A DNA stretch of 64,000 bases, from contig PALG01000032.1 in NCBI GenBank assembly GCA_002707025.1, positions 1-64,000 on the forward strand. Direction: 5' to 3'. Made by a program: the position numbers and the translations under genes. Numbering within the stretch: the first letter of the stretch is position 1; every line of letters starts with the position of its first letter. The notes beneath the pieces are model-generated. The model ran no database searches. It saw only the letters and a program-made list of their open reading frames with translations, and was not told where the DNA came from. This document shows, in pieces, positions 17,545 through 26,026 of the stretch. The stretch is from Flavobacteriaceae bacterium (GTDB lineage: Bacteria; Bacteroidota; Bacteroidia; Flavobacteriales; Flavobacteriaceae).

Positions 17545-19338
17545 TTACATTCTTCTACGGCGTTTCCCGCCGGTACCTTTTTCCTTGGGACGGGATTCTT
17601 TACGACGACTCTTTCCTTTAAACTTGGGACGGTCATCATTAAACTTGCCTCTTTTTCCGCCGCCGCCTTTTCTATGGCCTTTCCCTTTTCCTCTGTTACC
17701 ACCTTTTCCACCTCCACGGTTCCGGCCGCCTTTATCTTTGGAAATTTCAATGTCGACGTTTCTATCATTAAACTGAACGCCTTTGAAAGCCTCCAAAACC
17801 TTATCGATATGAGCAGAATCGGTATTGAAGAATGAGAAAGTTTCCATAGTATCCACATGGAATACATCATCCTTCCCTAGATCGGTGATTTCACGGATCA
17901 AGTCTTTCAAATCCATCCATTGCAATCCGTCTTTTCTTCCTAAATTGATAAAATAACGGGTACTGTCTTCAGAATACTTTTTCGAAAAGTCTTCTCCGCT
18001 AGTGTCTTTTCCACCTTCTACGTTTAAATCCTTTGCTTTTTTATAGTAGTTGTAAAATCTTGTAAATTCTACTGAAAATACTTTTTTAATCAATTCTTCC
18101 TTAGAAAAACCTTCTAACACCTCATTGATCTTGGGTAAATAGATGTCAATCTCATGATTGATTTCGGTATCCTTGATATTGTTGGCTAAATGAAACAGTT
18201 GTCGCTCGCAAATTTCAATCCCAGAAGGCACCTCCTTTTTAATGAAGGACTTCTGAATGATTTTTTCAATCTGCTTGATCTTACGTTGTTCACTTTTGGA
18301 GACAATAACCATGGAAACCCCTGTCTTTCCAGCACGTCCGGTACGTCCACTTCGGTGGGTATAGGTTTCAATCTCATCGGGTAGTTGGTAGTTGATTACG
18401 TGCGTGATATCGTCTACATCAATCCCACGTGCCGCCACATCGGTAGCGACCAACATCTGAATTTGACGGGTTCGGAAAGATTTCATGACCAAATCCCTTT
18501 GGTTCTGGCTCAAATCGCCGTGCAACGCCGCAGCATTGTAGCCGTCTTCAATAAGCATCTCGGCCACCTTTTGAGTGTCCCGCTTGGTTCTACAAAACAC
18601 CACGGAAAAAATATCTGGATTCGCATCGGCCAACCGTTTCAACGCTTGGTACCGGTCCCTTGCATTTACCAAAAAGTATTCGTGGGTAACCGTATCTGCA
18701 CCCACATTCTTGCTTCCTACCGTTACTTCCAATGGCTGGTGCATGAATTTTTTAGCAATCGTTGCTACCTCTTTCGGCATGGTCGCACTAAATAGCCACG
18801 TACTTTTATCTTTTGGAGAGTGTGAAAGAATATCGGTAATATCTTCATAAAAGCCCATGTTCAACATCTCATCGGCTTCATCCAAGACACAATATTCAAT
18901 TTTGGAAATATCGATCATGTTACGCCCAATCATATCCTTCATTCTTCCAGGCGTGGCCACAATAATCTGTGCTCCCTTCTTGATTTGACGGGCTTGTTCG
19001 CTAATACTGGCTCCTCCATAGATGGCTACTACATTAAGACCGTTTAGGTATTTTCCGTAAAGTTTTAATTCGGAAGTAATCTGCAAACACAGTTCCCGCG
19101 TAGGAGAAAGGATCAAGCCTTGCGTGGTACGGCTGTTTACATCAATTTTTTGAAGCATGGGAAAACCAAAGGCAGCGGTTTTACCCGTTCCGGTTTGTGC
19201 CAAGGAAACAATGTCGGTTTCCTGTTCCAATAAAATAGGGATGGTTTTCTCTTGAACTTCGCTGGGTGTTTCAAAACCCAAGTCATTAATGGCTTGAAGA
19301 AGGTGTTCCTCCAATCCAAGTGATTGAAATGTTGTCAT
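17545..19338 (-). CDS. DEAD-box ATP-dependent RNA helicase
   Basis: The 597-residue RNA helicase has a Q-motif region, motif I AQTGTGKTAAFGFP, Ia PTRELCLQ, II DEAD, III SAT and VI HRSGRTGRAGKTG. Residues ~470-545 look like a DbpA-type RNA-binding domain. A tail of about 55 residues is extremely rich in Gly, Lys and Arg. This layout matches the CsdA/DbpA-like helicases used in ribosome assembly and cold adaptation. The gene has its own promoter and a ~90-base structured leader that could fold over the start region. Confidence 0.93.
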   Translation of the reverse strand: MTTFQSLGLEEHLLQAINDLGFETPSEVQEKTIPILLEQETDIVSLAQTGTGKTAAFGFPMLQKIDVNSRTTQGLILSPTRELCLQITSELKLYGKYLNGLNVVAIYGGASISEQARQIKKGAQIIVATPGRMKDMIGRNMIDISKIEYCVLDEADEMLNMGFYEDITDILSHSPKDKSTWLFSATMPKEVATIAKKFMHQPLEVTVGSKNVGADTVTHEYFLVNARDRYQALKRLADANPDIFSVVFCRTKRDTQKVAEMLIEDGYNAAALHGDLSQNQRDLVMKSFRTRQIQMLVATDVAARGIDVDDITHVINYQLPDEIETYTHRSGRTGRAGKTGVSMVIVSKSEQRKIKQIEKIIQKSFIKKEVPSGIEICERQLFHLANNIKDTEINHEIDIYLPKINEVLEGFSKEELIKKVFSVEFTRFYNYYKKAKDLNVEGGKDTSGEDFSKKYSEDSTRYFINLGRKDGLQWMDLKDLIREITDLGKDDVFHVDTMETFSFFNTDSAHIDKVLEAFKGVQFNDRNVDIEISKDKGGRNRGGGKGGNRGKGKGHRKGGGGKRGKFNDDRPKFKGKSRRKESRPKEKGTGGKRRRRM

Positions 19339-19344
19339 ATAAAC

Positions 19345-19420
19345 GTTTACTAGTTATGTGTTGGCGGGAAGCAAACGACTCTAGTAAACCCTTACGCTTC
19401 TGCTGCAACACTTCCCCACC
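19345..19420 (-). promoter_or_regulatory. Structured 5' leader of the DEAD-box helicase gene
   Basis: Three competing helices can be drawn. Helix 1: GTTTACTAG (mRNA side 19389-19381) with CTAGTAAAC (19353-19345), 9 bp perfect, covering bases 7-15 before the ATG. Helix 2: GTGTTG (19411-19406) with CAACAC (19363-19358), 6 bp. Helix 3: GGTGGGGAAG (19420-19411) with CTTCCCGCC (19371-19363), about 9 pairs with one bulge. Helix 1 crosses both others, so they exclude each other unless a pseudoknot forms. This is the layout of an RNA switch; a temperature response is inference from the helicase family. Confidence 0.55.
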
Positions 19421-19435
19421 TTGAGGAATTTTGCG

Positions 19436-19463
19436 CAAAGATAGTTTTTAAAATGACATGCAA
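19436..19463 (-). promoter_or_regulatory. Promoter of the DEAD-box helicase gene
   Basis: On the minus strand a perfect -7 box TATCTTTG (19436-19443) has TTG (19461-19463) 17 bases upstream. The start near 19432 gives a leader of about 93 bases, unusually long for this window. Confidence 0.72.
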
Positions 19464-19471
19464 ACTACCTA

Positions 19472-20053
19472 TTAAGAATTATTTAGGGAAAGATACTGCA
19501 GCAATTGGCGCATGGCTTTGCCACGGTGCCCTATTTCACTTTTTTGGGAAAGGGACATTTCAGCAAAGGTTTCCTGCAAACCAATGGGCTGGAATACAGG
19601 GTCGTAACCAAAACCTTTCTCCCCTCTGGGCTCTTGGGTAATGGTCCCTTCACAAATACCTAAAAACAAATTTTGATTTCCCCGTAACGACAGAGCAATG
19701 GCCGTTTTAAAGCGGGCCGAACGATCTTCAATGTCTTTCATGTCTTCCAAAAGCTTTTTCATATTGGCCTGGTCGCTTTTGGCAGGTCCCGCGTACCTGG
19801 CACTATACACACCAGGCGCCCCATTAAGGGAACTCACTTCGAGTCCGGTATCGTCGGCAAAGCAATTATAACCGTAATGCCTATTTACATACTCGGCTTT
19901 TAAAATCGCATTTCCATCAATCGTATTGGCTGTTTCAGGAATTTCCTCATGGCAGCCTATATCATTCAGGCTTAACAATTCTACATGGCCAGGCATTAAG
20001 GTTTGGACTTCCGTAAATTTATTTTGATTATGCGTAGCAAAGACGAGTTTCAT
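19472..20053 (-). CDS. rdgB: Non-canonical purine NTP pyrophosphatase (dITP/XTP)
   Basis: The 193-residue HAM1/RdgB enzyme removes deaminated purine nucleotides (dITP, XTP) from the pool. It starts MKLVFATHNQNKFTEVQ, with substrate-binding Thr-His-Asn and Lys. It carries ADDTGLEV, GVYSARYAG and the C-terminal GFGYDPVF...SHRGKA-type region (here EIGHRGKAM). It ends about 130 bases before the helicase ATG and starts 3 bases after the VOC protein's stop, so it is probably the second gene of a VOC-rdgB unit. Confidence 0.95.
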   Translation of the reverse strand: MKLVFATHNQNKFTEVQTLMPGHVELLSLNDIGCHEEIPETANTIDGNAILKAEYVNRHYGYNCFADDTGLEVSSLNGAPGVYSARYAGPAKSDQANMKKLLEDMKDIEDRSARFKTAIALSLRGNQNLFLGICEGTITQEPRGEKGFGYDPVFQPIGLQETFAEMSLSQKSEIGHRGKAMRQLLQYLSLNNS

Positions 20054-20056
20054 GAT

Positions 20057-20434
20057 TTATTGATTGGAATGTAACGCTACCCTGTTTCCTTCCGAATCTA
20101 TAAACACCCCCATGTAGCCATGCTCTTCAGAAATTTGGGTTTTGGGTTGATAAATTTTTCCGCCAGCAGCTTCCACACGATCAAGCTCTTCCTGTATATT
20201 TTCGCTATAAAAATAAACCAAAGGCCCCTCTTTACTGGGAATGTAGCTTTCTTGTTGAATCAAGGTTCCCGTGGCACCGGGGACATCCCTACCCGCGTCT
20301 GGGAACCAAGCCATGAGCAATCCACCAAAATCTACCTGCTTGAGTTTTTTCTGAAAAACCGCTTCATAAAAGCCTACTGCCCGTTCCATGTTGGTCACGG
20401 GAATTTCAATCCAAGCAAAAGTGTTGTGTTTCAT
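20057..20434 (-). CDS. VOC-family (glyoxalase/bleomycin-resistance fold) protein
   Basis: The ~125-residue single-domain vicinal-oxygen-chelate protein has FAWIEIPVTNMERAVGFYEAVF at the N-terminus and the paired beta-alpha-beta-beta-beta repeats. EEHGYMGVFIDSEGNRVALHS is at the C-terminus, with possible metal ligands His/Glu. The ATG at 20434 is preferred over the adjacent GTG at 20437. These small VOC proteins are usually annotated only as fold members; the reaction is unknown. It lies 3 bases upstream of rdgB. Confidence 0.85.
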   Translation of the reverse strand: MKHNTFAWIEIPVTNMERAVGFYEAVFQKKLKQVDFGGLLMAWFPDAGRDVPGATGTLIQQESYIPSKEGPLVYFYSENIQEELDRVEAAGGKIYQPKTQISEEHGYMGVFIDSEGNRVALHSNQ

Positions 20435-20479
20435 CACTGCTGAATGTTTAAGTGAATACTAAGTAACGAAGAATGAAAT

Positions 20480-21007
20480 TTATTTCTCTAAAATATTCTT
20501 TAATTTTTCAAGACCTTCCTCAAAATCCTTACCCACGGCCTTGTCCATATTAAAAAATAACATCATGATACTGAAGGGAAATTTATTATTTCCGTGAAAT
20601 CCCCAGATCACTTTGGTTTTATTCCCTACCTGTTCATAGGTCTCCAAATATCCATGGCTAACCGACTTAAACGGTTTTAAAAACCGTAATTCGGTTTCAA
20701 TACGGGCTTTTTCCTCTATCTTGGTGATTTCCTGTTCGCCAGCCCCTACTTGCTTGTGATCACTCTCCCAAGCAGAAACAAAGCCTATGGTTCCATCTAT
20801 CCCCGTAAAGGTTTGCTTCATGTCTGGATCCCTGGATTGCCAAGGGCCCCAATACTTTTGGTTTTTTACATATTTCAAATAATCAAAAACCTCGCCTATT
20901 GGTCGATCAATAACGATACTTCTGTTTACATTGTATTTCTTGGGAGCAATGGCCGCCAGTAAAAGAACCAAAGCGATAATTCCGGCTATGATGTAGATGG
21001 CAATCAT
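20480..21007 (-). CDS. Membrane-anchored SRPBCC (START-like) protein
   Basis: The 175-residue protein has one N-terminal TM helix (about 2-21, IAIYIIAGIIALVLLLAAI). A polyketide-cyclase/SRPBCC fold follows, with the start NVNRSIVIDRPIGEVFDYL and the last strand-helix KFPFSIMMLFFNMDKAVGKDFEEGLEKLK. The fold binds hydrophobic ligands; the ligand is unknown. It stands between the TrmH-like gene and the VOC gene, all on the minus strand with short gaps. Confidence 0.85.
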   Translation of the reverse strand: MIAIYIIAGIIALVLLLAAIAPKKYNVNRSIVIDRPIGEVFDYLKYVKNQKYWGPWQSRDPDMKQTFTGIDGTIGFVSAWESDHKQVGAGEQEITKIEEKARIETELRFLKPFKSVSHGYLETYEQVGNKTKVIWGFHGNNKFPFSIMMLFFNMDKAVGKDFEEGLEKLKNILEK

Positions 21008-21040
21008 ATAAATAATTGGTTTGTTGGTTGAATCTTAAAT

Positions 21041-21700
21041 TTACGATTTTTTTTCGTTCTGTACCCTTGCTATGATTTTTTCAACGTTTTTAATGGATTG
21101 TTTGGTCCATAAAAACTGTAATTCCATTTTTTTTGCTTCGGAAAGTTGCCAAGATACATTTTCCAGTCGCATACGGGTAACCACCTCCTGAAGGATAATA
21201 GCCGCCGAGACCGAAATATTCAAACTTTCAGTGAAGCCATACATGGGAATCTTCAAAAAACCATCGGCTTCCTGCATGACCGCTTCACTAAGTCCGGCTT
21301 TTTCCGTTCCGAAGAAAAAAGCACTCTTTTGGGAAACATCAAACTCATGAAGCAAGGTAGAATCGTTGTGAGGGGTAGTAGCGATAATTTGATACCCCTC
21401 TTTCCGGAGTTCCTGAATGCATTTTTGGGAGCTGGGATATCGATGAATGTTGACCCACTTTTGGGCACCCATGGCAATTTCGCGGTCCACACGCTTTCCC
21501 AAACGCTCTTCTATGACATGTAAATCCTGAATTCCAAAGACATCGCAACTACGCATCACAGCACTCGTATTATGTAACTGGTATACATCTTCGGTCACGA
21601 CTGTAAAATGCTGAGTGCGCTTTTCCAGCACTTCCTTAAAAAGTTCTTTCCGGTGTTCGGTGAGATAAGATTGCAGGTATTCAAACAATTGTAAATTCAA
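21041..21700 (-). CDS. TrmH/SpoU-family RNA 2'-O-methyltransferase
   Basis: The 219-residue SPOUT enzyme has motif 1 HNTSAVMRSCDVFGI (Asn and Arg catalytic), motif 2 FFFGTEKAGLS and motif 3 KIPMYGFTESLNISVSAAIIL. An N-terminal helix and a C-terminal helix resemble TrmH, which methylates the ribose of G18 in tRNA; another tRNA or rRNA target cannot be excluded. The frame has no ATG start: TTG at 21700 is the first start and gives the usual N-terminus NLQLFEYLQ. Confidence 0.85.
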   Translation of the reverse strand: MNLQLFEYLQSYLTEHRKELFKEVLEKRTQHFTVVTEDVYQLHNTSAVMRSCDVFGIQDLHVIEERLGKRVDREIAMGAQKWVNIHRYPSSQKCIQELRKEGYQIIATTPHNDSTLLHEFDVSQKSAFFFGTEKAGLSEAVMQEADGFLKIPMYGFTESLNISVSAAIILQEVVTRMRLENVSWQLSEAKKMELQFLWTKQSIKNVEKIIARVQNEKKS

Positions 21701-21744
21701 TAGGAATGTGTAATTTTAAAACGAAGATATAAAAAAGCATTGTT

Positions 21745-22428
21745 ATGAAAATTGCGGTATTATCGGGAGCCGGGATGAGTGCCGAAAGTGGTTTAAAAAC
21801 CTTTAGGGACAGCAATGGTCTGTGGGAAGGACATGATGTCATGGAGGTGGCGTCCCCACAAGGCTTTCATAAAAACCCAGGGTTGGTGCTTGAATTTTAC
21901 AACCAAAGACGAAAGCAGTTATTGCAAGTGCAACCCAATACGGCCCACGTAGCCCTAGCCGAACTAGAAAAGCAACATGAAGTCACCATCATTACCCAAA
22001 ATGTAGACGATTTACACGAACGTGCCGGAAGTACCCGGGTAATCCACTTACATGGAGAGTTGCTAAAAGCCCGGAGCACTTATCATGAGGACACCGTAAA
22101 AGAGTGGAAAAAAGACATTGTTCTTGGAGATGTTTGCGAAAATGGCTTCCAAATGCGGCCCCATATTGTATGGTTTGGGGAGGCCGTACCTATGATGGAA
22201 ACGGCTATCGATTTTATGGATATTGCAGATGCCGTATTTATTGTAGGTACTTCGATGCAGGTATATCCTGCGGCAAGTTTAATACAGTATGCCCATGCCC
22301 GTGTGCCCATCTATTTCATAGATCCCAAACCTTCAATTGACGCTACAGATCGGGTAAAGGTTTTTTCTGAAAAAGCCACGGTGGGTGTTCCTTTGGCAAT
22401 TGAAGCCTTTCAAAAAGATTTTTTATGA
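21745..22428 (+). CDS. cobB: NAD-dependent protein deacylase, class III sirtuin
   Basis: The 227-residue sirtuin has the NAD site GAGMSAESGLKTFRDSNGLW, TQNVDDLHERAG, catalytic His in VIHLHGELL and VGTSMQVYPAA. The pair Tyr-x-x-Arg in FYNQRR matches the class III signature that reads negatively charged acyl groups (succinyl, malonyl). The zinc-ribbon cysteines of classical sirtuins are absent; one Cys remains. It overlaps the following gene by 4 bases. Confidence 0.92.
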   Translation: MKIAVLSGAGMSAESGLKTFRDSNGLWEGHDVMEVASPQGFHKNPGLVLEFYNQRRKQLLQVQPNTAHVALAELEKQHEVTIITQNVDDLHERAGSTRVIHLHGELLKARSTYHEDTVKEWKKDIVLGDVCENGFQMRPHIVWFGEAVPMMETAIDFMDIADAVFIVGTSMQVYPAASLIQYAHARVPIYFIDPKPSIDATDRVKVFSEKATVGVPLAIEAFQKDFL

Positions 22429-22991
22429 GCACGCTATTCGATCAAATCAATTATGAAAAGGCCTATCGGGAAAACCGGCTAAATGCAGCCCTCTGGGTAT
22501 TGGAGCGTCCGGAAACCTTGAAAGAGCTCTTACAGTATGGTTTTGCCAATGACCCTGATATCTCCCATAAAGCCAATTGGGCATTGGAATTTGTTTGCCG
22601 GGAAAAGCTCGATCTGTTATACCCGTATTTGGATTATTTTTTTGAACAGCTTCCAGAGGTAACGCACCATGGCTCGGTCCGGTCGCTTTCGCATATTTGT
22701 GAACTTCTAGTGATTGCCAATTATAAAACCAAAGATCCTCTTTTGGTGGAGACTTTTTCCGAAAGTCATAAGAAAACCTTGACCGAGTGTAGCTTCGATT
22801 GGATGATTTCCCCTCAAAAAGTGGCCTGCCAAGCACGGGCCATGACTTGCTTGTATTATTTAGGTACTGAAAAAGATTGGATTCACCCCGAATTGAAATC
22901 GATCTTGGAAGCGAACCTGCACCAAGGTTCGGCGGGGTATCAATCACGGGGAAAGAAGATCCTAGAGAAAATTCAGAAAGCGCGCTCCTAA
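22425..22991 (+). CDS. Hypothetical helical-repeat protein upstream of purB
   Basis: The 188-residue protein has no signal or TM segment. Its sequence is almost all amphipathic helices (for example RPETLKELLQYGFANDPDIS and ADISHKANWALEF-like turns), which resembles HEAT/ARM repeats, but I cannot assign a family. Its ATG overlaps the sirtuin stop (ATGA), and purB begins 46 bases downstream behind its own promoter box. A role as a protein-binding scaffold is only a guess. Confidence 0.75.
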   Translation: MSTLFDQINYEKAYRENRLNAALWVLERPETLKELLQYGFANDPDISHKANWALEFVCREKLDLLYPYLDYFFEQLPEVTHHGSVRSLSHICELLVIANYKTKDPLLVETFSESHKKTLTECSFDWMISPQKVACQARAMTCLYYLGTEKDWIHPELKSILEANLHQGSAGYQSRGKKILEKIQKARS

Positions 22992-23009
22992 TTTCTTTTT
23001 AAGAAATGG

Positions 23010-23017
23010 TATCTTTG
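23010..23017 (+). promoter_or_regulatory. -7 promoter box of purB
   Basis: TATCTTTG matches TAnnTTTG exactly and lies 20 bases before the purB ATG. No clear TTG stands 17-23 bases upstream, so the -33 element is weak. Confidence 0.55.
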
Positions 23018-23036
23018 CCTTTTCAAAATAAAAATC

Positions 23037-24380
23037 ATGTCTACAAACGCTTTACAAGCCATTTCCCCCATCGATGGGCGTTATGCCTCCAAAACCCAAA
23101 GCCTGGTTCCCTTTTTTTCGGAAGAAGCCTTAATCAAGTACCGGGTTCAGGTAGAAATTGAATACTTTATTGCCTTGGTAAATTTACCCTTGCCGCAATT
23201 AAAGGATTTTGACAAAGCGTTGTTTGCTTCGCTTCGGAAAATCTATACCAATTTTTCTTCCGAAGACGCCCAGAAAATCAAAGACATCGAAAAAGTGACC
23301 AACCACGATGTAAAAGCCGTGGAATATTTCATCAAAGAACAATTTGATGCCTTAGGCCTTCAGAAACACAAGGAGTTTATTCACTTCGGACTTACCTCTC
23401 AGGATATCAATAATACCGCGGTTCCGCTTTCCTTGAAAGAAGCGATGAACGACGTATATATTCCCATGCTTTTTGAAGTAAAAAACAAGTTGAAGGAATT
23501 ATCACAAGATTGGAAAGACGTTTCCATGCTGGCAAGGACTCATGGCCAACCGGCCTCTCCAACACGTTTGGGAAAAGAAATTGAAGTGTTTGTAGTACGT
23601 TTGGAAGAACAGTTGGATTTACTGAATGACATTAAAAGTGCTGCTAAATTTGGAGGCGCCACGGGAAATTTCAATGCTCATAAAGTTGCTTATCCCAATA
23701 CGGACTGGAAAGCGTTTGGAACACAGTTCGTGCAAGAGCAACTAGGTTTGCACCATTCCTTTCCAACCACTCAAATAGAGCATTACGACCATATGGCCGC
23801 CTTATTTGATGGCTTAAAGCGGATCAATAACATCCTAATCGATTTAGATCGTGATATCTGGACCTATGTGTCCATGGATTATTTTAAACAGAAAATCAAA
23901 AAAGGGGAAATAGGTTCCAGCGCGATGCCTCACAAGGTAAATCCTATCGATTTTGAAAACAGCGAAGGAAATTTAGGAATTGCCAACGCCTTATTTGAAC
24001 ATTTGGCCGCGAAGCTTCCCATAAGCCGTTTGCAAAGGGATTTAACCGATAGTACCGTATTGCGAAACATTGGGGTTCCTATAGGCCATACATTAATCGG
24101 TTTTCAATCTACCTTAAAAGGATTGAACAAATTATTGCTGAATGAAGCGAAGTTTAAAGAGGATCTCGAAAACAATTGGGCGGTGGTTGCCGAAGCCATT
24201 CAAACCATCTTAAGGAGGGAAGCTTATCCCAACCCATATGAAGCTTTAAAAGGGTTAACACGAACCAACGAAGCTGTGACCCAAAAATCCATTGCCGATT
24301 TTATTGAAACCTTAGAAGTTTCCGAAGCGATAAAAGCAGAAATGCGAAAAATCACTCCGGGTAATTATACTGGAATTTGA
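23037..24380 (+). CDS. purB: Adenylosuccinate lyase
   Basis: The 447-residue enzyme performs two fumarate-releasing steps of purine synthesis (SAICAR to AICAR, adenylosuccinate to AMP). It begins with LQAISPIDGRYASKT, has the TSQDINNTA active-site region and LARTHGQPASPT, and the family signature SSAMPHKVNPIDFENSEGN holding the catalytic Ser loop. The length and PIDGRY start match the E. coli-type group. A bidirectional terminator follows the stop codon. Confidence 0.97.
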   Translation: MSTNALQAISPIDGRYASKTQSLVPFFSEEALIKYRVQVEIEYFIALVNLPLPQLKDFDKALFASLRKIYTNFSSEDAQKIKDIEKVTNHDVKAVEYFIKEQFDALGLQKHKEFIHFGLTSQDINNTAVPLSLKEAMNDVYIPMLFEVKNKLKELSQDWKDVSMLARTHGQPASPTRLGKEIEVFVVRLEEQLDLLNDIKSAAKFGGATGNFNAHKVAYPNTDWKAFGTQFVQEQLGLHHSFPTTQIEHYDHMAALFDGLKRINNILIDLDRDIWTYVSMDYFKQKIKKGEIGSSAMPHKVNPIDFENSEGNLGIANALFEHLAAKLPISRLQRDLTDSTVLRNIGVPIGHTLIGFQSTLKGLNKLLLNEAKFKEDLENNWAVVAEAIQTILRREAYPNPYEALKGLTRTNEAVTQKSIADFIETLEVSEAIKAEMRKITPGNYTGI

Positions 24381-24386
24381 ATATAA

Positions 24387-24413
24387 AAAAAGCCTCGAAA
24401 ATCGAGGCTTTTT
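24387..24413. terminator. Bidirectional intrinsic terminator, purB / DUF4252 operon
   Basis: A 12-bp perfect stem, AAAAAGCCTCGA (24387-24398) with TCGAGGCTTTTT (24402-24413), closes an AAA loop and has T runs on both strands. It ends purB (plus) and the convergent sigma/DUF4252 operon (minus). Confidence 0.92.
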
Positions 24414-24431
24414 ATTTTATTGAATACTCGG

Positions 24432-24980
24432 TTACATTGCTTCAAACATGCCTTCGATTCCCGAAAGTTTGCTTAAATCGATATCCCCGCGCTCCAAGGT
24501 GTTCATTAGCTTCAAAGCTTGATCGGGTCGCATGTCGTCACAAAGCAATCGGAAGACTCCAAATCCCTTCTCACTGCTACTTGCAAAGACGATTACTTCA
24601 TCTATGGCGGTTTCCTCTCCAAGGTATTTCATGGTCATCATCATATCGTTAGATTTTACCTTACCTAAGGTTTTGTATTTCTCTTGATCGATGATCCCTT
24701 TCACAATAGCCTTTTCCGATTCGTATTCTGCTTCATTTCCACTTTTTACGGGATAAGCGACTACATTTATTTTCTTGATGGTACTGAAAATATCCTTTTC
24801 TTCTTCAGTGAAGTTATTTTCTTCAGCCATAAAAAGGCTGGTTGCGATATCCACTTTCAGGAATCGGTCGTCTTCCTGCTTATCCACAAGATAGCGTTGC
24901 AGTGATTTTCCATTGTCGCAACTTACCATAGCCGCTAATGCTAAGGCAAGTAAGGTTACATATTTTACGGCGGTTGTCAT
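24432..24980 (-). CDS. DUF4252 putative lipoprotein
   Basis: The 182-residue protein starts with MTTAVKYVTLLALALAAMVSC, a signal with a lipobox-like MVSC near residue 21, so the mature protein is probably lipid-anchored. The remainder resembles its neighbour (DUF4252: a helix-strand region ending in EDIS-like DLSKLSGIEGMFEAM). Function unknown. It is the last gene of the sigma-factor operon and is followed by the shared terminator. Confidence 0.75.
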   Translation of the reverse strand: MTTAVKYVTLLALALAAMVSCDNGKSLQRYLVDKQEDDRFLKVDIATSLFMAEENNFTEEEKDIFSTIKKINVVAYPVKSGNEAEYESEKAIVKGIIDQEKYKTLGKVKSNDMMMTMKYLGEETAIDEVIVFASSSEKGFGVFRLLCDDMRPDQALKLMNTLERGDIDLSKLSGIEGMFEAM

Positions 24981-24993
24981 AGTGTTGTGTTTT

Positions 24994-25527
24994 TTATCCT
25001 TTCTTTTCTAGGTTCTCGAGTTCGTTACCTCCTGGAATGTTCATCTGTTTGGTAAGCTTTGAGATTTGCTTTAAATCGATATTTCCGGTAATGCTCATGA
25101 TGATGGTTCCGTCTTTTCCGTCTACATCACCTTCTAGGAACATTAATAATTCGCTTACATGACTTTGGTCTTTTCCTTGTTTCGAATAGAATTTGATGTT
25201 TTTGGTATCTTCCTTTACACGCATCAATTCGTTTAATCCATTGGATTTAGAAAGGTATTGTGTTACGGAAGACTTCATACGGCCAGCGACTTCTTTATTT
25301 TCAGTAATGTAAATTTTAATATTGTCGAGGCTGTTCACCATTTCCATATAGTCTTTCACTTCAGGATCGTCTGATTCGATATCGATTTCAGCCAAAAGCT
25401 TAAACATGTTCTTGGTAACTACCACAGCGGTGACATCCTTTTCATCTTCAAATTTATCGAAGAATCCCTGTGAAAACCCCACCATGGGAGCTAAAATGAT
25501 TGCAATAAGTAAGAGTGTCTTTTTCAT
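24994..25527 (-). CDS. DUF4252 secreted protein
   Basis: The 177-residue protein has a signal peptide (1-20, ending MVGFSQG) without a lipobox Cys. Its mature part shares with its downstream neighbour the pattern ...KSSVTQYL..., VSELLMFLEG and a C-terminal DLKQISKLTKQMNIPGG. The pair is a tandem duplication with different predicted localisation, one soluble periplasmic and one lipoprotein. Its ATG is 22 bases after the anti-sigma-like gene stop. Confidence 0.75.
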   Translation of the reverse strand: MKKTLLLIAIILAPMVGFSQGFFDKFEDEKDVTAVVVTKNMFKLLAEIDIESDDPEVKDYMEMVNSLDNIKIYITENKEVAGRMKSSVTQYLSKSNGLNELMRVKEDTKNIKFYSKQGKDQSHVSELLMFLEGDVDGKDGTIIMSITGNIDLKQISKLTKQMNIPGGNELENLEKKG

Positions 25528-25549
25528 CGTGTTATAAATTAAGTATGGG

Positions 25550-26026
25550 TTATTTTAAATATTTACTTGTTGTTTCGTTAAATTGATTAATGACTTGTAA
25601 TGTGGATGCATTTTCTGAAAACTCTTCAAAGTAGGTGACTTTAGAAGCCCCTTTATTTAGATTTTCAGAAAGGAGCAACATGGTTTCCTTAGCATTATTA
25701 TAAGCAGCCAAGGCTTCTTGTTCTTCTTGGGAAAGTCCTGTGTTTCCAAAAAAGAAAGCACTGGAGATTCCTAAAAGCAATACAAAGGAAGCGGCAATTC
25801 CCCATTTCCAGAAAGAGGAAGTGTCTTTTTCTTTTGGTAATGCAATCTGTTTAGAAAGTTTTTCCTCTCTGGCTATGGCAAATCCTTCAAAAAGGGGTTT
25901 GTATTGCACCAAATTTGGAGGTACTTCTCCTCTCGTAAAGAATTCCTTTAATTGGGTTTCTTCGGCTAGGGTGGTATTTCCCTCGAAATACTTTTCCAGT
26001 AATGCTGAAATCTTAGCTAACTCCAT
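25550..26026 (-). CDS. Single-TM protein, probable anti-sigma factor
   Basis: The 158-residue protein has a cytoplasmic N-terminus (1-75), one TM helix (about 78-95, WGIAASFVLLLGISSAFFF) and a periplasmic C-terminus. The N-terminus, LEKYFEGNTTLAEETQLKEFF, matches a motif seen at the start of flavobacterial anti-sigma-like proteins. No zinc-binding HxxxCxxC motif is visible. It overlaps the sigma-factor gene by 14 bases, the usual sigma/anti-sigma coupling. Confidence 0.72.
   Translation of the reverse strand: MELAKISALLEKYFEGNTTLAEETQLKEFFTRGEVPPNLVQYKPLFEGFAIAREEKLSKQIALPKEKDTSSFWKWGIAASFVLLLGISSAFFFGNTGLSQEEQEALAAYNNAKETMLLLSENLNKGASKVTYFEEFSENASTLQVINQFNETTSKYLK

Noticed and set aside
17493-17870. 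125-codon ORF in the 3' part of the DEAD-box gene
   Set aside because: It is a shifted frame on the same strand, read through the Gly/Arg/Lys-rich tail of the real gene.
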